This document shows positions 29,671 through 38,021 of a stretch of 64,000 bases of DNA, in pieces. This DNA comes from QHXW01 sp963847515. Its GTDB lineage: Bacteria; Acidobacteriota; Terriglobia; Bryobacterales; Bryobacteraceae. The stretch is taken from NCBI GenBank assembly GCA_963847515.1, contig CAWKAA010000002.1, forward strand, positions 1 through 64,000. Direction: 5' to 3'. A program made the translations under genes and the position numbers. Positions within the stretch are counted from its first letter, which is position 1. Each line of letters starts with the position of its first letter. The notes under the pieces were generated by a model, which worked only from the letters and a program-made list of their open reading frames with translations, had not been told where the DNA came from and made no database searches.

Positions 29671-30936
29671 ATGGTGGAACTGGATAACATCCCACAACCG
29701 GCCCGACAGCATCTGGAGCAAATCGGTGCTGCCGACCTAGTCATCGGCCTCCTGGCTCGGAGCAAAGACGGAGAAATTGGCGCCGCAGTGGCAAACGTGC
29801 GCGAGGCACTCGCGAAGCTCTCCAGTTCCGTGCGGACCGTGGTCATTTACACCGATTCCGCGATCGAGCGAACCGCAGCAGAGTTGGTGCCCGTCGAAGA
29901 AGACGCGAACCTGCACCTGCTCTCCTATCCTGCTGTCATCCCGGCAACTCCGGCCCTAACGGCTCAGAGCATTGACGGCGCGTATCGCCCCTTGTTCGCG
30001 GTTGGTGAGAAGCTTGGCGCACGCGCATACGGAGTAATTGCCTCGAACCTCGATACCTTAACTTCGATATGGATCTACCGGTTGATCCAGCCGGTCCTGC
30101 AGCTGGATTTCGACCTGGTGACGCCATGCTACGCTGATCGAACGTTCGAAGGTCTCCTGAACAGCAGCATCATCTGTCCATTAACGCGTGCACTCTACGG
30201 TAAGCGAATTCGACATCCAATGGGCCCGGACTTCGGATTCTCGGGCCGGCTGGTCCCCCGGTTTCTCGGGACCGCTTCCGGGGCTCGGGCTGCCAGTCGA
30301 GTCCATCCGCTGACGTGGTTCGCGACCGAAGCCATTTGTGGCGGCTTTCAAGTCTGCCAGGCGCATGTTGGGATTCGAGTGCATCCACCGGCGGACTGGG
30401 TGAATTTGAGTTCGGTTCTGGCCCAGGTTTTGGACCCGCTTTTTCTCGATGTGCAACAAAATGCGGCGTTCTGGCAAAGGACTCGAGGGTCACAGCCAGT
30501 GCCCGCATTCGGTGAAAGTGTTTCTGTGCCTGAGGCCGTAGGTGCAGTGGACGTGCGCCACCTGATCGAGTCGTTTCAGCTCGGATGTCGAAGCCTGCAA
30601 GAGGTATGGGAAATTGTCCTTCCTCCGAAGACGGTCCTCGAACTGACTAGACTGGCACGCCTGCCGGCAGACCGATTTCGAATGCCAGACGAATTTTGGG
30701 TCCGTATCATTTACGATTTTGCGTTGGGACATCACCTTCGAACGATCAGCCGCGACCACTTGCTGCGTGCGATGACGCCGCTGTATCTGGCATGGGTCGC
30801 ATCCTACGCGCTCGAGTTAGAAACCGCCGGCGCGGCGGCGGTCGAGCAACGGCTCGAACAATTGTCCGTGGCATATGAGACAGCAAAGCCCTACTTTCTG
30901 TCCCGGTGGCGGTGGCCGGACCGTTTTAACCCGTAG
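29671..30936 (+). CDS. GT81-like glycosyltransferase (glucosylglycerate-type)
   Basis: 421 residues. The segment FDLVTPCYADRTFEGLLNSS, ICPLTRALYGKRIRHPMG and PDFGFSGRLV matches glucosyl-3-phosphoglycerate / glucosylglycerate synthase-like enzymes, which put glucose from a nucleotide sugar onto glycerate to give a compatible solute. The place next to trehalose genes supports an osmolyte role. Where I expect an Asp-x-Asp metal motif before L-x-x-I-x-x-x-W, the sequence is IASNLDTLTSIWI, so catalysis is doubtful or differently organised. Starts 43 bases after treS, likely the same transcript. Confidence 0.65.
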   Translation: MVELDNIPQPARQHLEQIGAADLVIGLLARSKDGEIGAAVANVREALAKLSSSVRTVVIYTDSAIERTAAELVPVEEDANLHLLSYPAVIPATPALTAQSIDGAYRPLFAVGEKLGARAYGVIASNLDTLTSIWIYRLIQPVLQLDFDLVTPCYADRTFEGLLNSSIICPLTRALYGKRIRHPMGPDFGFSGRLVPRFLGTASGARAASRVHPLTWFATEAICGGFQVCQAHVGIRVHPPADWVNLSSVLAQVLDPLFLDVQQNAAFWQRTRGSQPVPAFGESVSVPEAVGAVDVRHLIESFQLGCRSLQEVWEIVLPPKTVLELTRLARLPADRFRMPDEFWVRIIYDFALGHHLRTISRDHLLRAMTPLYLAWVASYALELETAGAAAVEQRLEQLSVAYETAKPYFLSRWRWPDRFNP

Positions 30937-30955
30937 GGTCAAAAGCGGAGGAACT

Positions 30956-31660
30956 ATGTGGGTTCAAATCGAGCAAGCTCTGAACCAGTCGATGCTCCGA
31001 GTACTCAACGAACTCGCGAGCCTATTGCCGGGAATGGCGGCACTGATCCTCGCGGTGATGGTTTCCACGCTGGTGGCATGGATTCTCACCTTCCTGCTAC
31101 GGGTTTCGCTACGCGGCCTCCAGTTCGATGAGCGGCTGAATCGTGGAGGGGCCGTCCCGTCTCTCATAGAGTGGTCGCCGAAAAACAGTCCCACCCTACT
31201 GCTGACGCGTGTAGTCTTCGGGTTGGTGCTCCTGGTCGGCTTTTTGATCGGTATCGCCGCCTTCGACGCGACCGTAACGTCTCAGCCCACGATGCAGGTA
31301 TTCGGGTACCTGCGGAACGTGGTGGCTGCGGTGCTGGTGTTGTTGGTCGGAAATGTCGTGGCCCGGTTTCTTGCGCGAAGTGTGTTGATCGGGGCAGTGA
31401 ACATGAATCTGCAGTATGCTCGGTTGCTGAGCGCGGGGGTAAAGTGGATGGTTCTGGTGCTGGTCCTGGCAATGGCGCTCGACCACCTCGCGATCGGCGG
31501 CGGCATTGTCCACCTCGCTTTTGGGATTCTTTTTGGCGGAATTGTTTTGGCTCTGGCGCTTGCTGTGGGGCTCGGCTCGAAGGAGTTGGTGAGCCGTTCA
31601 CTCGAGCGCGAGGCGAGTAAGAAGCCGATAGACGCCGAGGAGCCCTTCCGCCACCTGTAG
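30956..31660 (+). CDS. MscS-type conserved TM-helix membrane protein
   Basis: 234 residues from ATG 30956, with GCGGAGG eight bases upstream. Four to five hydrophobic helices (LASLLPGMAALILAVMVSTL, VVFGLVLLVGFLIGIAAF, VVAAVLVLLVGNVVARF, AFGILFGGIVLALALAVGLG). The last one ends in G-L-G-S-K-E-L-V-S like the pore-lining helix of MscS relatives, but the soluble beta domain that should follow is absent and only a short charged tail remains. Such TM-helix-repeat proteins are related to mechanosensitive channels; position after osmolyte genes suggests an osmotic role. Confidence 0.7.
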   Translation: MWVQIEQALNQSMLRVLNELASLLPGMAALILAVMVSTLVAWILTFLLRVSLRGLQFDERLNRGGAVPSLIEWSPKNSPTLLLTRVVFGLVLLVGFLIGIAAFDATVTSQPTMQVFGYLRNVVAAVLVLLVGNVVARFLARSVLIGAVNMNLQYARLLSAGVKWMVLVLVLAMALDHLAIGGGIVHLAFGILFGGIVLALALAVGLGSKELVSRSLEREASKKPIDAEEPFRHL

Positions 31661-31764
31661 ACTGGGATGTGCCGCAAATAGCATTTTGAGAACGTTTCGC
31701 TGTGGACAAAAACGTCGGCGGCTGCCCCTCCGACACGTACCCAAACCCGGTAGTTAACCGTCAG

Positions 31765-34215
31765 TCAGTCTGCATCGCCGATCCGCCGGCGCAACAAGGA
31801 CAGGCTGAATGACCTCGGCAACTGAAGCCGGCTGGCCCCTTTCGGCACGCGAGAGAGAAACCGGTCCAGAATTGCCGTCCTCGCAGCGGCCAGATTTACT
31901 TCCGTCACGGGCCAGGCAGAAGCGTAGCCGTCGTGCATGCAAAGTTCAAACAAGGCCGAGAGGAAATTTCCGTGCCAGTCTTCGGATCCTAATTGGTTGC
32001 GCACTTCCAGGGTACGCGCCGAAGCCTTGAGCGCTTCTATTGCCGCTGTCGCTTGGCGCAGCTTCTCGGCGTCCTTGTGGTGGCGCGGCTGGCGCAAAGC
32101 TGCGTCAACTCGCTGTGCGCCGTATTCAGACGCCAACTCCGGGTGGAGCTCTAACATTCGACGCAACGATCGGCCCACAAAGTACTGCCGGTCCAGAAAG
32201 CTGGCGAGCGTGTATTGGTGATAGTGCAGACCGGTCGATCCCGGATCGTAGTAGATTCGGATCCCTGGAGGCGACTGCCAAAGACGGTACGCCAACTCCA
32301 TATCCTCTAGCGCCGCACCGGGGAAACCGGTATCAAAGCCATCATTCATCCAATCCCGGACTAATGCTTTTTTGACTGATAGGTTCGACGTATAAAAAAA
32401 TTGCCAACCTACAAATGCGCCAGGACTCAGCCTGGAAAAGGCAAACTGAGAACCATCCTCGTGGATCCGCCTCATCGTGAAGTTCATTGGAAAGTACGCG
32501 TCGTCGGGCCAGTCCAGCTTCCCGAGAACTGCGAAATCGTGTTCCGGATGTTCGGAGTGGCGTGTGGCGTGCGTGCGGAAAAACTCGTCGTTGGCGGGCA
32601 GAATGTCATCGCCAAGGAAGAGCAGCACGTCGTGGCGGGCAAGGGCCGCCGCAAGATTGCGCGCCCGGCCGGGGCCTCCGGGCGGCTGGGATTGCCACTG
32701 AAGATTGAAAGAGGACGCGGGCATTGCGCGCAGCAACTCGGGAGTACCATCAGTAGAACCGTCATCGACGATGACAAACTCCAGCTCGCAACCAGCCGCA
32801 TACCGCTGGCTGACAGCGAGCATCCGGCCCAACATCTCTCGGCGGTTCCGAGTCGGGATCAGTACAGACAGAGGAGTTGGGCCGCTAACCTTGATGCGCC
32901 CGGCGGGCAGCTTGGCCTTGGGGCGCGGCGAGGCGCCATCCCCAAGCCCGATAGAAAGAAAGTGTTCCAGCGGATTAATGCCGGACGCGGTAATTTTGGG
33001 ATACTGGCGGCAGTAGTAATAGATGTCGAACAGCAGACTGGGATTCCTGCCCTCGCGGGCCCCATATCGGACGAAGTGAACCAATGGATTGACACCGCTG
33101 TCGGCAACGTCCGGATTGACAGCGAGGTACCACGCGGAATCGAAATAAGGATTGGGGTTGTATCCTTCGAACCCGCCACGCTTCAGGTAATGGACCAGCG
33201 GACGCCCGTGCGCGGCGACCTCCGGGTAACGTTGCCGGTACCATGCTGCATCGAACAGAGCGGCCGGGACGCCTACTCGGAGATTGGTGATCAATTGCGA
33301 CCGGGCTGCTAACTTGGCCAGCATTTCCCAAAGCCAGAAGACCGCTCGGGAGGAGATTGGCAAACGTGGCGAAGTTGTGGCCGGCCGCAGGGTAGCCGTG
33401 TTGAAAGCGGAAACAAGAGCGCCAGCCCGCCACCAGAGGGCGTGTTCCGGACGGCGAATCGCAATCGAGTCCGGGAATTCCTCCAGGAATCGTGCCCGCG
33501 CTTCATGCTGTTCGCTGCGAGCGGAACCTTCGATGCGCTCGACGCACGCCAAAGCCAGACGCCGGCGTTCCTCCACCAAACCTTCGAAGTCACGCCTGTC
33601 CAACTCATGAATCGCCGGTTCAGGGATGTACGGCGGTTCGCCGGAGGGGTGTTGGGCCGTGTTCAAATGCTCGAAGATCACATCCGGCAAAAAGATCCGC
33701 CGGGTATAGCCGAGCAGGTGAATCAGGTCGAAGACGTGATGGATATGATCGTCAATCCAGTAGCGCCGGTACTCCGGACGGCAGATGCCCCCGGCGAGCT
33801 CGCAAAATTCGCGGGTGAGGATCGGAAACGTGCAGAGGCTGTCGCGGAAGATGAGATCGTTGACGTGGGCCAGGACAATGCCGTCGGAATACCGTTCAAA
33901 GACGCGCGCGAGTTGTGCGTCCCACCCCGCTGTGCGGACGACGACGTCATCGTTAAGCAGCATGAGATAGCGCCCCTGCGCCACGCCGTAGCCGGCAAGA
34001 TTCATCCTACCCATGGTTTGACCGGGAGTTACCACGACGCGCTCAAGCCGCAGTCCTGTATATTCGAATGCCCGTGAATCTTGATCATCTTCATCGATTA
34101 CGGCAATGACTTCGATGGATGTGGCGTCCAGGGCGGTATCGCGAAGGCTGTCGAGCAAACGGCTGAACTCGGCCGGCCGTCCTCGCGTCGGTACGATCAG
34201 GGAAAAGACGATCAT
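31765..34215 (-). CDS. double-domain GT2 glycosyltransferase
   Basis: 816 residues from ATG 34213-34215, which overlaps the previous stop (ATGA). Residues 1-200 are a GT-A domain (FSLIVPTRGRPAEFSRLLDS; D-D-V-V in the DxD place). Residues ~360-480 hold three W-Y-x-x-x-x-P-x-x repeats (WYRQRYPEVAAHGRPLVHYL, WYLAVNPDVADSGVNPLVHF and one more), a module often found between transferase domains. Residues ~500-740 form a second GT2 domain (LSVLIPTRNRREMLGRML, FVIVDDGSTDGTPELLR, LFLGDDILPAN). It is the last gene of the long minus-strand operon and probably adds two sugars of the surface glycan. Confidence 0.8.
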   Translation of the reverse strand: MIVFSLIVPTRGRPAEFSRLLDSLRDTALDATSIEVIAVIDEDDQDSRAFEYTGLRLERVVVTPGQTMGRMNLAGYGVAQGRYLMLLNDDVVVRTAGWDAQLARVFERYSDGIVLAHVNDLIFRDSLCTFPILTREFCELAGGICRPEYRRYWIDDHIHHVFDLIHLLGYTRRIFLPDVIFEHLNTAQHPSGEPPYIPEPAIHELDRRDFEGLVEERRRLALACVERIEGSARSEQHEARARFLEEFPDSIAIRRPEHALWWRAGALVSAFNTATLRPATTSPRLPISSRAVFWLWEMLAKLAARSQLITNLRVGVPAALFDAAWYRQRYPEVAAHGRPLVHYLKRGGFEGYNPNPYFDSAWYLAVNPDVADSGVNPLVHFVRYGAREGRNPSLLFDIYYYCRQYPKITASGINPLEHFLSIGLGDGASPRPKAKLPAGRIKVSGPTPLSVLIPTRNRREMLGRMLAVSQRYAAGCELEFVIVDDGSTDGTPELLRAMPASSFNLQWQSQPPGGPGRARNLAAALARHDVLLFLGDDILPANDEFFRTHATRHSEHPEHDFAVLGKLDWPDDAYFPMNFTMRRIHEDGSQFAFSRLSPGAFVGWQFFYTSNLSVKKALVRDWMNDGFDTGFPGAALEDMELAYRLWQSPPGIRIYYDPGSTGLHYHQYTLASFLDRQYFVGRSLRRMLELHPELASEYGAQRVDAALRQPRHHKDAEKLRQATAAIEALKASARTLEVRNQLGSEDWHGNFLSALFELCMHDGYASAWPVTEVNLAAARTAILDRFLSRVPKGASRLQLPRSFSLSLLRRRIGDAD

Positions 34216-35276
34216 ACAGCCGTAAATGGTTTGCCTGCGCTCGTGGCTTCGATCCAGTGGGCAATGAACTTCAGATCGTAGTCGAACGAACCCTGTGAGA
34301 AACGGGAGTCCTGCGGGACTGCCTTCAAAATGTTCCGGGACTCGGCGGCACACCCCGCCAGCGCAAGCCAGAGCGCCTCAGCCAGCCAGATGTCAAGCGC
34401 TTCCCAACCTGGAAACCGGTCCCGCGCCCGTGCAAGATGCGCCCGGGCTCGCTCCAAGGGTAGAGTTTCGAAATAACCGGCAGGCAACGGTTCGCGAGGC
34501 AAGGAGCATTTGAGCCGGGTTACAACCGTACCACCTTCGGGCGAATCCCAGTACTCAAAATAGTCTGCCAGTTCTTCTAGCGCCAAATGGATCCAGGGAC
34601 AGGTAGCACTAACGTAATCCTGCCAGAGGATCCATCCGTGGGGAACAAGGGAAGGAAAGAATTCGCGGAACATGTGCAACAGAGAAGCTGGTGTTTTGGC
34701 GGCATCCACGAATACGATCTCAATCGATCCAGATCCCCATCGCTGGCGTGTCAGATCGCCGCGGTGAACGCGAACTCGATCGCGGAATGGCCGGATGTTC
34801 TCAAGAAAGGCCGGCAAGACACTCTGACCTGGGCGCAGGCGCCGGCCAGGGAAGTAGTCGCGTAGAGCCTCGTGATAAGTCCAGAAATCGTAGGCGTGCA
34901 GGGTGGCCTCGGGTGCACCCGCTGCCAATGCACAAGTGGACGCTCCGCCGAGCGGGCCGAACTCAATAATCGAGCCCTGTTTACTGTACTGTGTGCGAGC
35001 CAGGTAGTGCAGGAAATCGATCTCGTCAATACCGATCATGGAAGGAATTTGCGGACGGGTCCATGCTTCCGAGCGCCAAGGCTGCGGACCCGTGTCGAAC
35101 AGGTGCGCGGCCCCAAGCTTAAATGTTGCAACGGCGGGTGGCGGCAAGCGAGTCTCGGCCGCCGGCTTTGGACTGGTGGGCGCTGGCTGAGGCGGCCTGA
35201 GAGCAGGGTACTGGCCGAAACCGCGCTGCAAGCGGCGGGAGAGGGCCTGACGGACCGCGGCTAAAGAATTAATCAT
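34212..35276 (-). CDS. class I SAM-dependent methyltransferase
   Basis: 354 residues. After an ~80-residue Pro-rich N-terminus comes GSIIEFGPLGGASTCALAAG (motif I, SAM loop), ATLHAYDFWTYHEAL, RVRVHRGDL and IEIVFVDAAKTPASL, the order of the Methyltransf_24 group. That group modifies small molecules, sugars or lipids; substrate here is unknown. It overlaps both neighbours by four bases, so it belongs to the operon and likely methylates a sugar of the glycan. The C-terminal 100 residues are helical and not diagnostic. Confidence 0.7.
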   Translation of the reverse strand: MINSLAAVRQALSRRLQRGFGQYPALRPPQPAPTSPKPAAETRLPPPAVATFKLGAAHLFDTGPQPWRSEAWTRPQIPSMIGIDEIDFLHYLARTQYSKQGSIIEFGPLGGASTCALAAGAPEATLHAYDFWTYHEALRDYFPGRRLRPGQSVLPAFLENIRPFRDRVRVHRGDLTRQRWGSGSIEIVFVDAAKTPASLLHMFREFFPSLVPHGWILWQDYVSATCPWIHLALEELADYFEYWDSPEGGTVVTRLKCSLPREPLPAGYFETLPLERARAHLARARDRFPGWEALDIWLAEALWLALAGCAAESRNILKAVPQDSRFSQGSFDYDLKFIAHWIEATSAGKPFTAV

Positions 35277-35938
35277 CCCAACATGCCGACAAGAGTGGCC
35301 GCATCGCGAATCGAATCAGCGAAACGCACCTCGAAGTTTTTCGGACTCCACTCCAGAACGAGTTGCCGATGCTCCGGACCTTGCCCGGTAAGGACATGTA
35401 ACCCCCCATACAATCCGGCGTTGTAGCCTGCCAGCAAGTCGCCGAGCTTATCGCCTACGATCCAGGAGTGCTTCAGATCGAGGTTCAAGAATCGTTCGGC
35501 TGCTAGTAGCATGCCAGGACGAGGCTTCCGCGCAGGGTGTGCGGGATGCGCCCAAGGTGGTATGCCGTCGCGGTGATATGGACAGGCAAAAACGGCGTCG
35601 ATAGCAGCGCCCATACCGGTCAGTTCGCGGGTCAGAGCCTGTTCCACCTGCAAAAACTCGTTCCAACCATAGTACCCGCGACCAATGCCAGCTTGATTCG
35701 TTATTTCCACGACAGGAATACCCCGGCGGTTTGCCGAGGCGATCAGGTCGGCAGCGCCCGGGATGAGCGCCAGGTCGGCTACCCGCGAGAGATAACCTGG
35801 GTCCTGCACGATCACGCCGTCTCGATCCAGGAAAAGTGCCGGCCGGACTTCGACAGGCGGTGGCGCCGCGGCCCGAATCCAAATCCCGAGGTGCTCGTAA
35901 AAGCGGCCGTACGCGGTCGAGGACTGTACGACTGCCAT
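35273..35938 (-). CDS. gmhB: D,D-heptose 1,7-bisphosphate phosphatase-like HAD phosphatase
   Basis: 221 residues. HAD motif I LFLDRDGVIVQDPGYL, motif II in VVEITNQAGIGRGYYGW, motif III lysine in ARKPRPGMLL, motif IV WIVGDKLGDLLAG. This is the GmhB/HisB-N pattern. The zinc site is altered: the first Cys is in ACPYHRDG, but the later C-x-C is replaced by WAHPAHPARKP. In the ADP/GDP-heptose pathway GmhB removes the C7 phosphate before nucleotide transfer. Start overlaps the stop of the truncated gmhA (TGATG). About 30 N-terminal residues are extra relative to E. coli GmhB. Confidence 0.82.
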   Translation of the reverse strand: MAVVQSSTAYGRFYEHLGIWIRAAAPPPVEVRPALFLDRDGVIVQDPGYLSRVADLALIPGAADLIASANRRGIPVVEITNQAGIGRGYYGWNEFLQVEQALTRELTGMGAAIDAVFACPYHRDGIPPWAHPAHPARKPRPGMLLAAERFLNLDLKHSWIVGDKLGDLLAGYNAGLYGGLHVLTGQGPEHRQLVLEWSPKNFEVRFADSIRDAATLVGMLG

Positions 35939-36171
35939 CAGTGCCCCGTAGCACTTGCCGGCTCCGCGAGGTTCCGTCCGGCCAGTTCTCTTTCGATTGC
36001 CTGGCAGAAATAATGATAGAGACAGATATGCGCCTGCTGGATTAACGGCGTCGAACGGGAGGGCACGGCGAAGAGATAATCGCTTACGGCCGCAATCCTC
36101 CCGCCACCTTCTCCTGTGAGAGCAATCGTTTTCATATCCATAGACTTTTCTCGCGGCAGGTGGAGGCTCAC
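35938..36171 (-). pseudogene. gmhA: sedoheptulose-7-phosphate isomerase, C-terminal remnant
   Basis: Only the last third of a SIS-domain protein is present: MKTIALTGEGGGRIAAVSDY, FAVPSRSTPLIQQAHICLYH. A normal GmhA has about 190 residues and a G-N-G-G-S-A loop; neither the loop nor the N-terminal 110 residues fit, since hddA ends only 127 bases upstream. The intervening DNA shows no alternative start of the gene. Thus the first pathway step is not encoded as a whole protein here, although hddA, hddC and gmhB are intact. Either an internal deletion or a misassembly at about 36170-36290. Confidence 0.75.
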
Positions 36172-36297
36172 GGGCAGCCCGCCGCCGCGTGGCGCGAGCG
36201 CCCTAGTCGGCAGAGTCCCGGAGCATCACCCGGACTTCGCATAGCCCGGCGTCCGCCATGACCTTGCACGCCGGTCCCGGCCCGGTATGATAACTCG

Positions 36298-37314
36298 CTA
36301 CGCCCAATGACCCTTGGCACCCAGCCCTTTCGGCTCGTAGATGACAATGCGGCTGCCCGGGCTACCGATGTCGAATGAAACTTCAATCAACCCCCGGAGT
36401 GCCTCGCGGATACGTCCATGGGTGTGCGGCTCCGCGAAGATCAGCATGAAGCCTCCACCGCCTGCGCCCAGAAGCTTCCCACCCAGAGCGCCAGCATCCA
36501 GGGCGGCAGTATACATCTCATCGATGGCATTGGTGCTGACGCATTCGGCCAGCTCTTTCTTGAGTCGCCACGACTCGTGAAGTAGGCTCCCGATTTCAGT
36601 GATCCGCTGGAAAGGACTTTGCAGGATGACCATGGCTTGTTCCGCCATCTTGTGCATGCAGGAGAGCTGAGAGTTCCTATCCTGGAAATTTTCAATCTTG
36701 CGGGCAGCGATGGTTTCCGCGTTGCGCGAGAGGCGCGTAAAGAACAACAGCATATGAGACTGCAATTCCTGGCGCCGCTCCATCGTCATAACGACAGGAG
36801 TCACATCAAACCTGCCATCGGTATGAAACCGGATCATATTGGTGCCGCCATACGCGGCCCATACCTGATCTTGCGATCCGACAGCTTCTTGGATGACTTC
36901 TTGTTCGATGCGAATGGCTTCTTGGGCGAGGCACTCGGCAGAAGAGATCTGACCACGGTGGGCGCGCACCACATTGAGGAGGCCGACAGTGAACGAAGAA
37001 CTCGATCCCATCCCGGAACGTGCTGGCAGGTCGCCATAGTGTTGAACCTCTACTCCCTCGTCAACGCCGTAGTCGCGAAGCACACAGCGCACCGCCGGAT
37101 GCTGGATTTCATCGATTTGCTGGGGTAGCTCGATTCTGGAGTAAACAATGCGGTGGCGGTGCTCGAAGAACGGCGGCAGCGAGCGGAAACTGATATAGCA
37201 ATATTTATTGATAGTGGTGCCGATGACGGCTCCTCCGTGCTGCCGGTACCACGCGGGATAATCTGTGCCCCCGCCGAACAACGAAATCCGGAACGGTGTG
37301 CGACTCATGATCAT
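36298..37314 (-). CDS. hddA: D-glycero-alpha-D-manno-heptose 7-phosphate kinase (GHMP)
   Basis: 338 residues, full length. RTPFRISLFGGGTDYPAWY is the start typical of HddA-type kinases, LPARSGMGSSSSFTVGLLNV is the GHMP ATP loop, and KLLGAGGGGFMLIF is motif 3. It phosphorylates C1 of heptose 7-phosphate in the GDP-heptose branch. Start overlaps hddC stop (ATGA), so translation is coupled. Close relatives include fucose kinases and archaeal-type kinases; the hddC and gmhB neighbours decide for heptose. Confidence 0.87.
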   Translation of the reverse strand: MIMSRTPFRISLFGGGTDYPAWYRQHGGAVIGTTINKYCYISFRSLPPFFEHRHRIVYSRIELPQQIDEIQHPAVRCVLRDYGVDEGVEVQHYGDLPARSGMGSSSSFTVGLLNVVRAHRGQISSAECLAQEAIRIEQEVIQEAVGSQDQVWAAYGGTNMIRFHTDGRFDVTPVVMTMERRQELQSHMLLFFTRLSRNAETIAARKIENFQDRNSQLSCMHKMAEQAMVILQSPFQRITEIGSLLHESWRLKKELAECVSTNAIDEMYTAALDAGALGGKLLGAGGGGFMLIFAEPHTHGRIREALRGLIEVSFDIGSPGSRIVIYEPKGLGAKGHWA

Positions 37315-38021
37315 GACGTCAAGACCTCACGAGCCAGACCGAGTGTCTCAGGAGTGCCAATGTCCAGGAAACGGCCCTGCGTCCGGGAAGCGTGAATTGT
37401 GCCGGGACGCATTCTTTGCAGAATGTCACGTTCCAGGGATCCCTTCGAGAGCGTGGAGATCGCGTCCAGAGCAGCCCGGCCAAATAGGTAGTAGCCGCCA
37501 TTGATCCAAGCGGGCCCGGTGGTAGCGTCCTTTTCCACGAAGCGAAGGATGCGGTCGTGCGCGTCAATTTCCAGGCGTCCGTAACGGCCCGTATCCTCCA
37601 CTTTGGTACACAAGATCGAGGCGTCGGCGTGTGAGGCGCCATGCCCAGCCAGGAACGCATTCAGGTCGGCATCCAATAGCGTATCGCCATTCATAACCAG
37701 CACCGGCTCGCTGTTCAGGAGCGGCCGTGCGCGTGCGATGGCGCCACCTGTTCCCAAGGGTTCCGGTTCCACCACAGTCCGGATCTCCAGGGGTGCGAAC
37801 GAGCGTGCTTCCAGATACGCCAGAACGTCATCCGCACGATATCCCAAGCACAAAATGACTCGCCGCGCGCCTTGCCGGATCAACCAATCCAGCAGGTGCT
37901 CTAGAAAAGCCTTTCCGAGGACCGGGGCCAGGATTTTGGGTGTTTCTGGCAAGACACGATGCAAGCGCGTGCCTAGCCCACCGGCCAAAACGGCAATGTC
38001 GATGTCTGCGATACCCCTCAT
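37311..38021 (-). CDS. hddC: D-glycero-alpha-D-manno-heptose 1-phosphate guanylyltransferase
   Basis: 236 residues. AVLAGGLGTRLHRVLPETPK is the nucleotidyltransferase signature with the catalytic Arg and Lys, then VILCLGYRADDVLAYL, VVEPEPLGTGGAIARA and VLVMNGDTLLDADLNAFL with the metal Asp. The family couples a sugar 1-phosphate to GTP; in this context the product would be GDP-D-glycero-alpha-D-manno-heptose, a precursor of S-layer, capsule and O-antigen heptoses. It overlaps the genes on both sides by four bases. Confidence 0.85.
   Translation of the reverse strand: MRGIADIDIAVLAGGLGTRLHRVLPETPKILAPVLGKAFLEHLLDWLIRQGARRVILCLGYRADDVLAYLEARSFAPLEIRTVVEPEPLGTGGAIARARPLLNSEPVLVMNGDTLLDADLNAFLAGHGASHADASILCTKVEDTGRYGRLEIDAHDRILRFVEKDATTGPAWINGGYYLFGRAALDAISTLSKGSLERDILQRMRPGTIHASRTQGRFLDIGTPETLGLAREVLTS

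Noticed and set aside
32401..33312. 303-codon + frame opposite the double GT2
   Set aside because: Lies wholly antisense to a well-supported glycosyltransferase.
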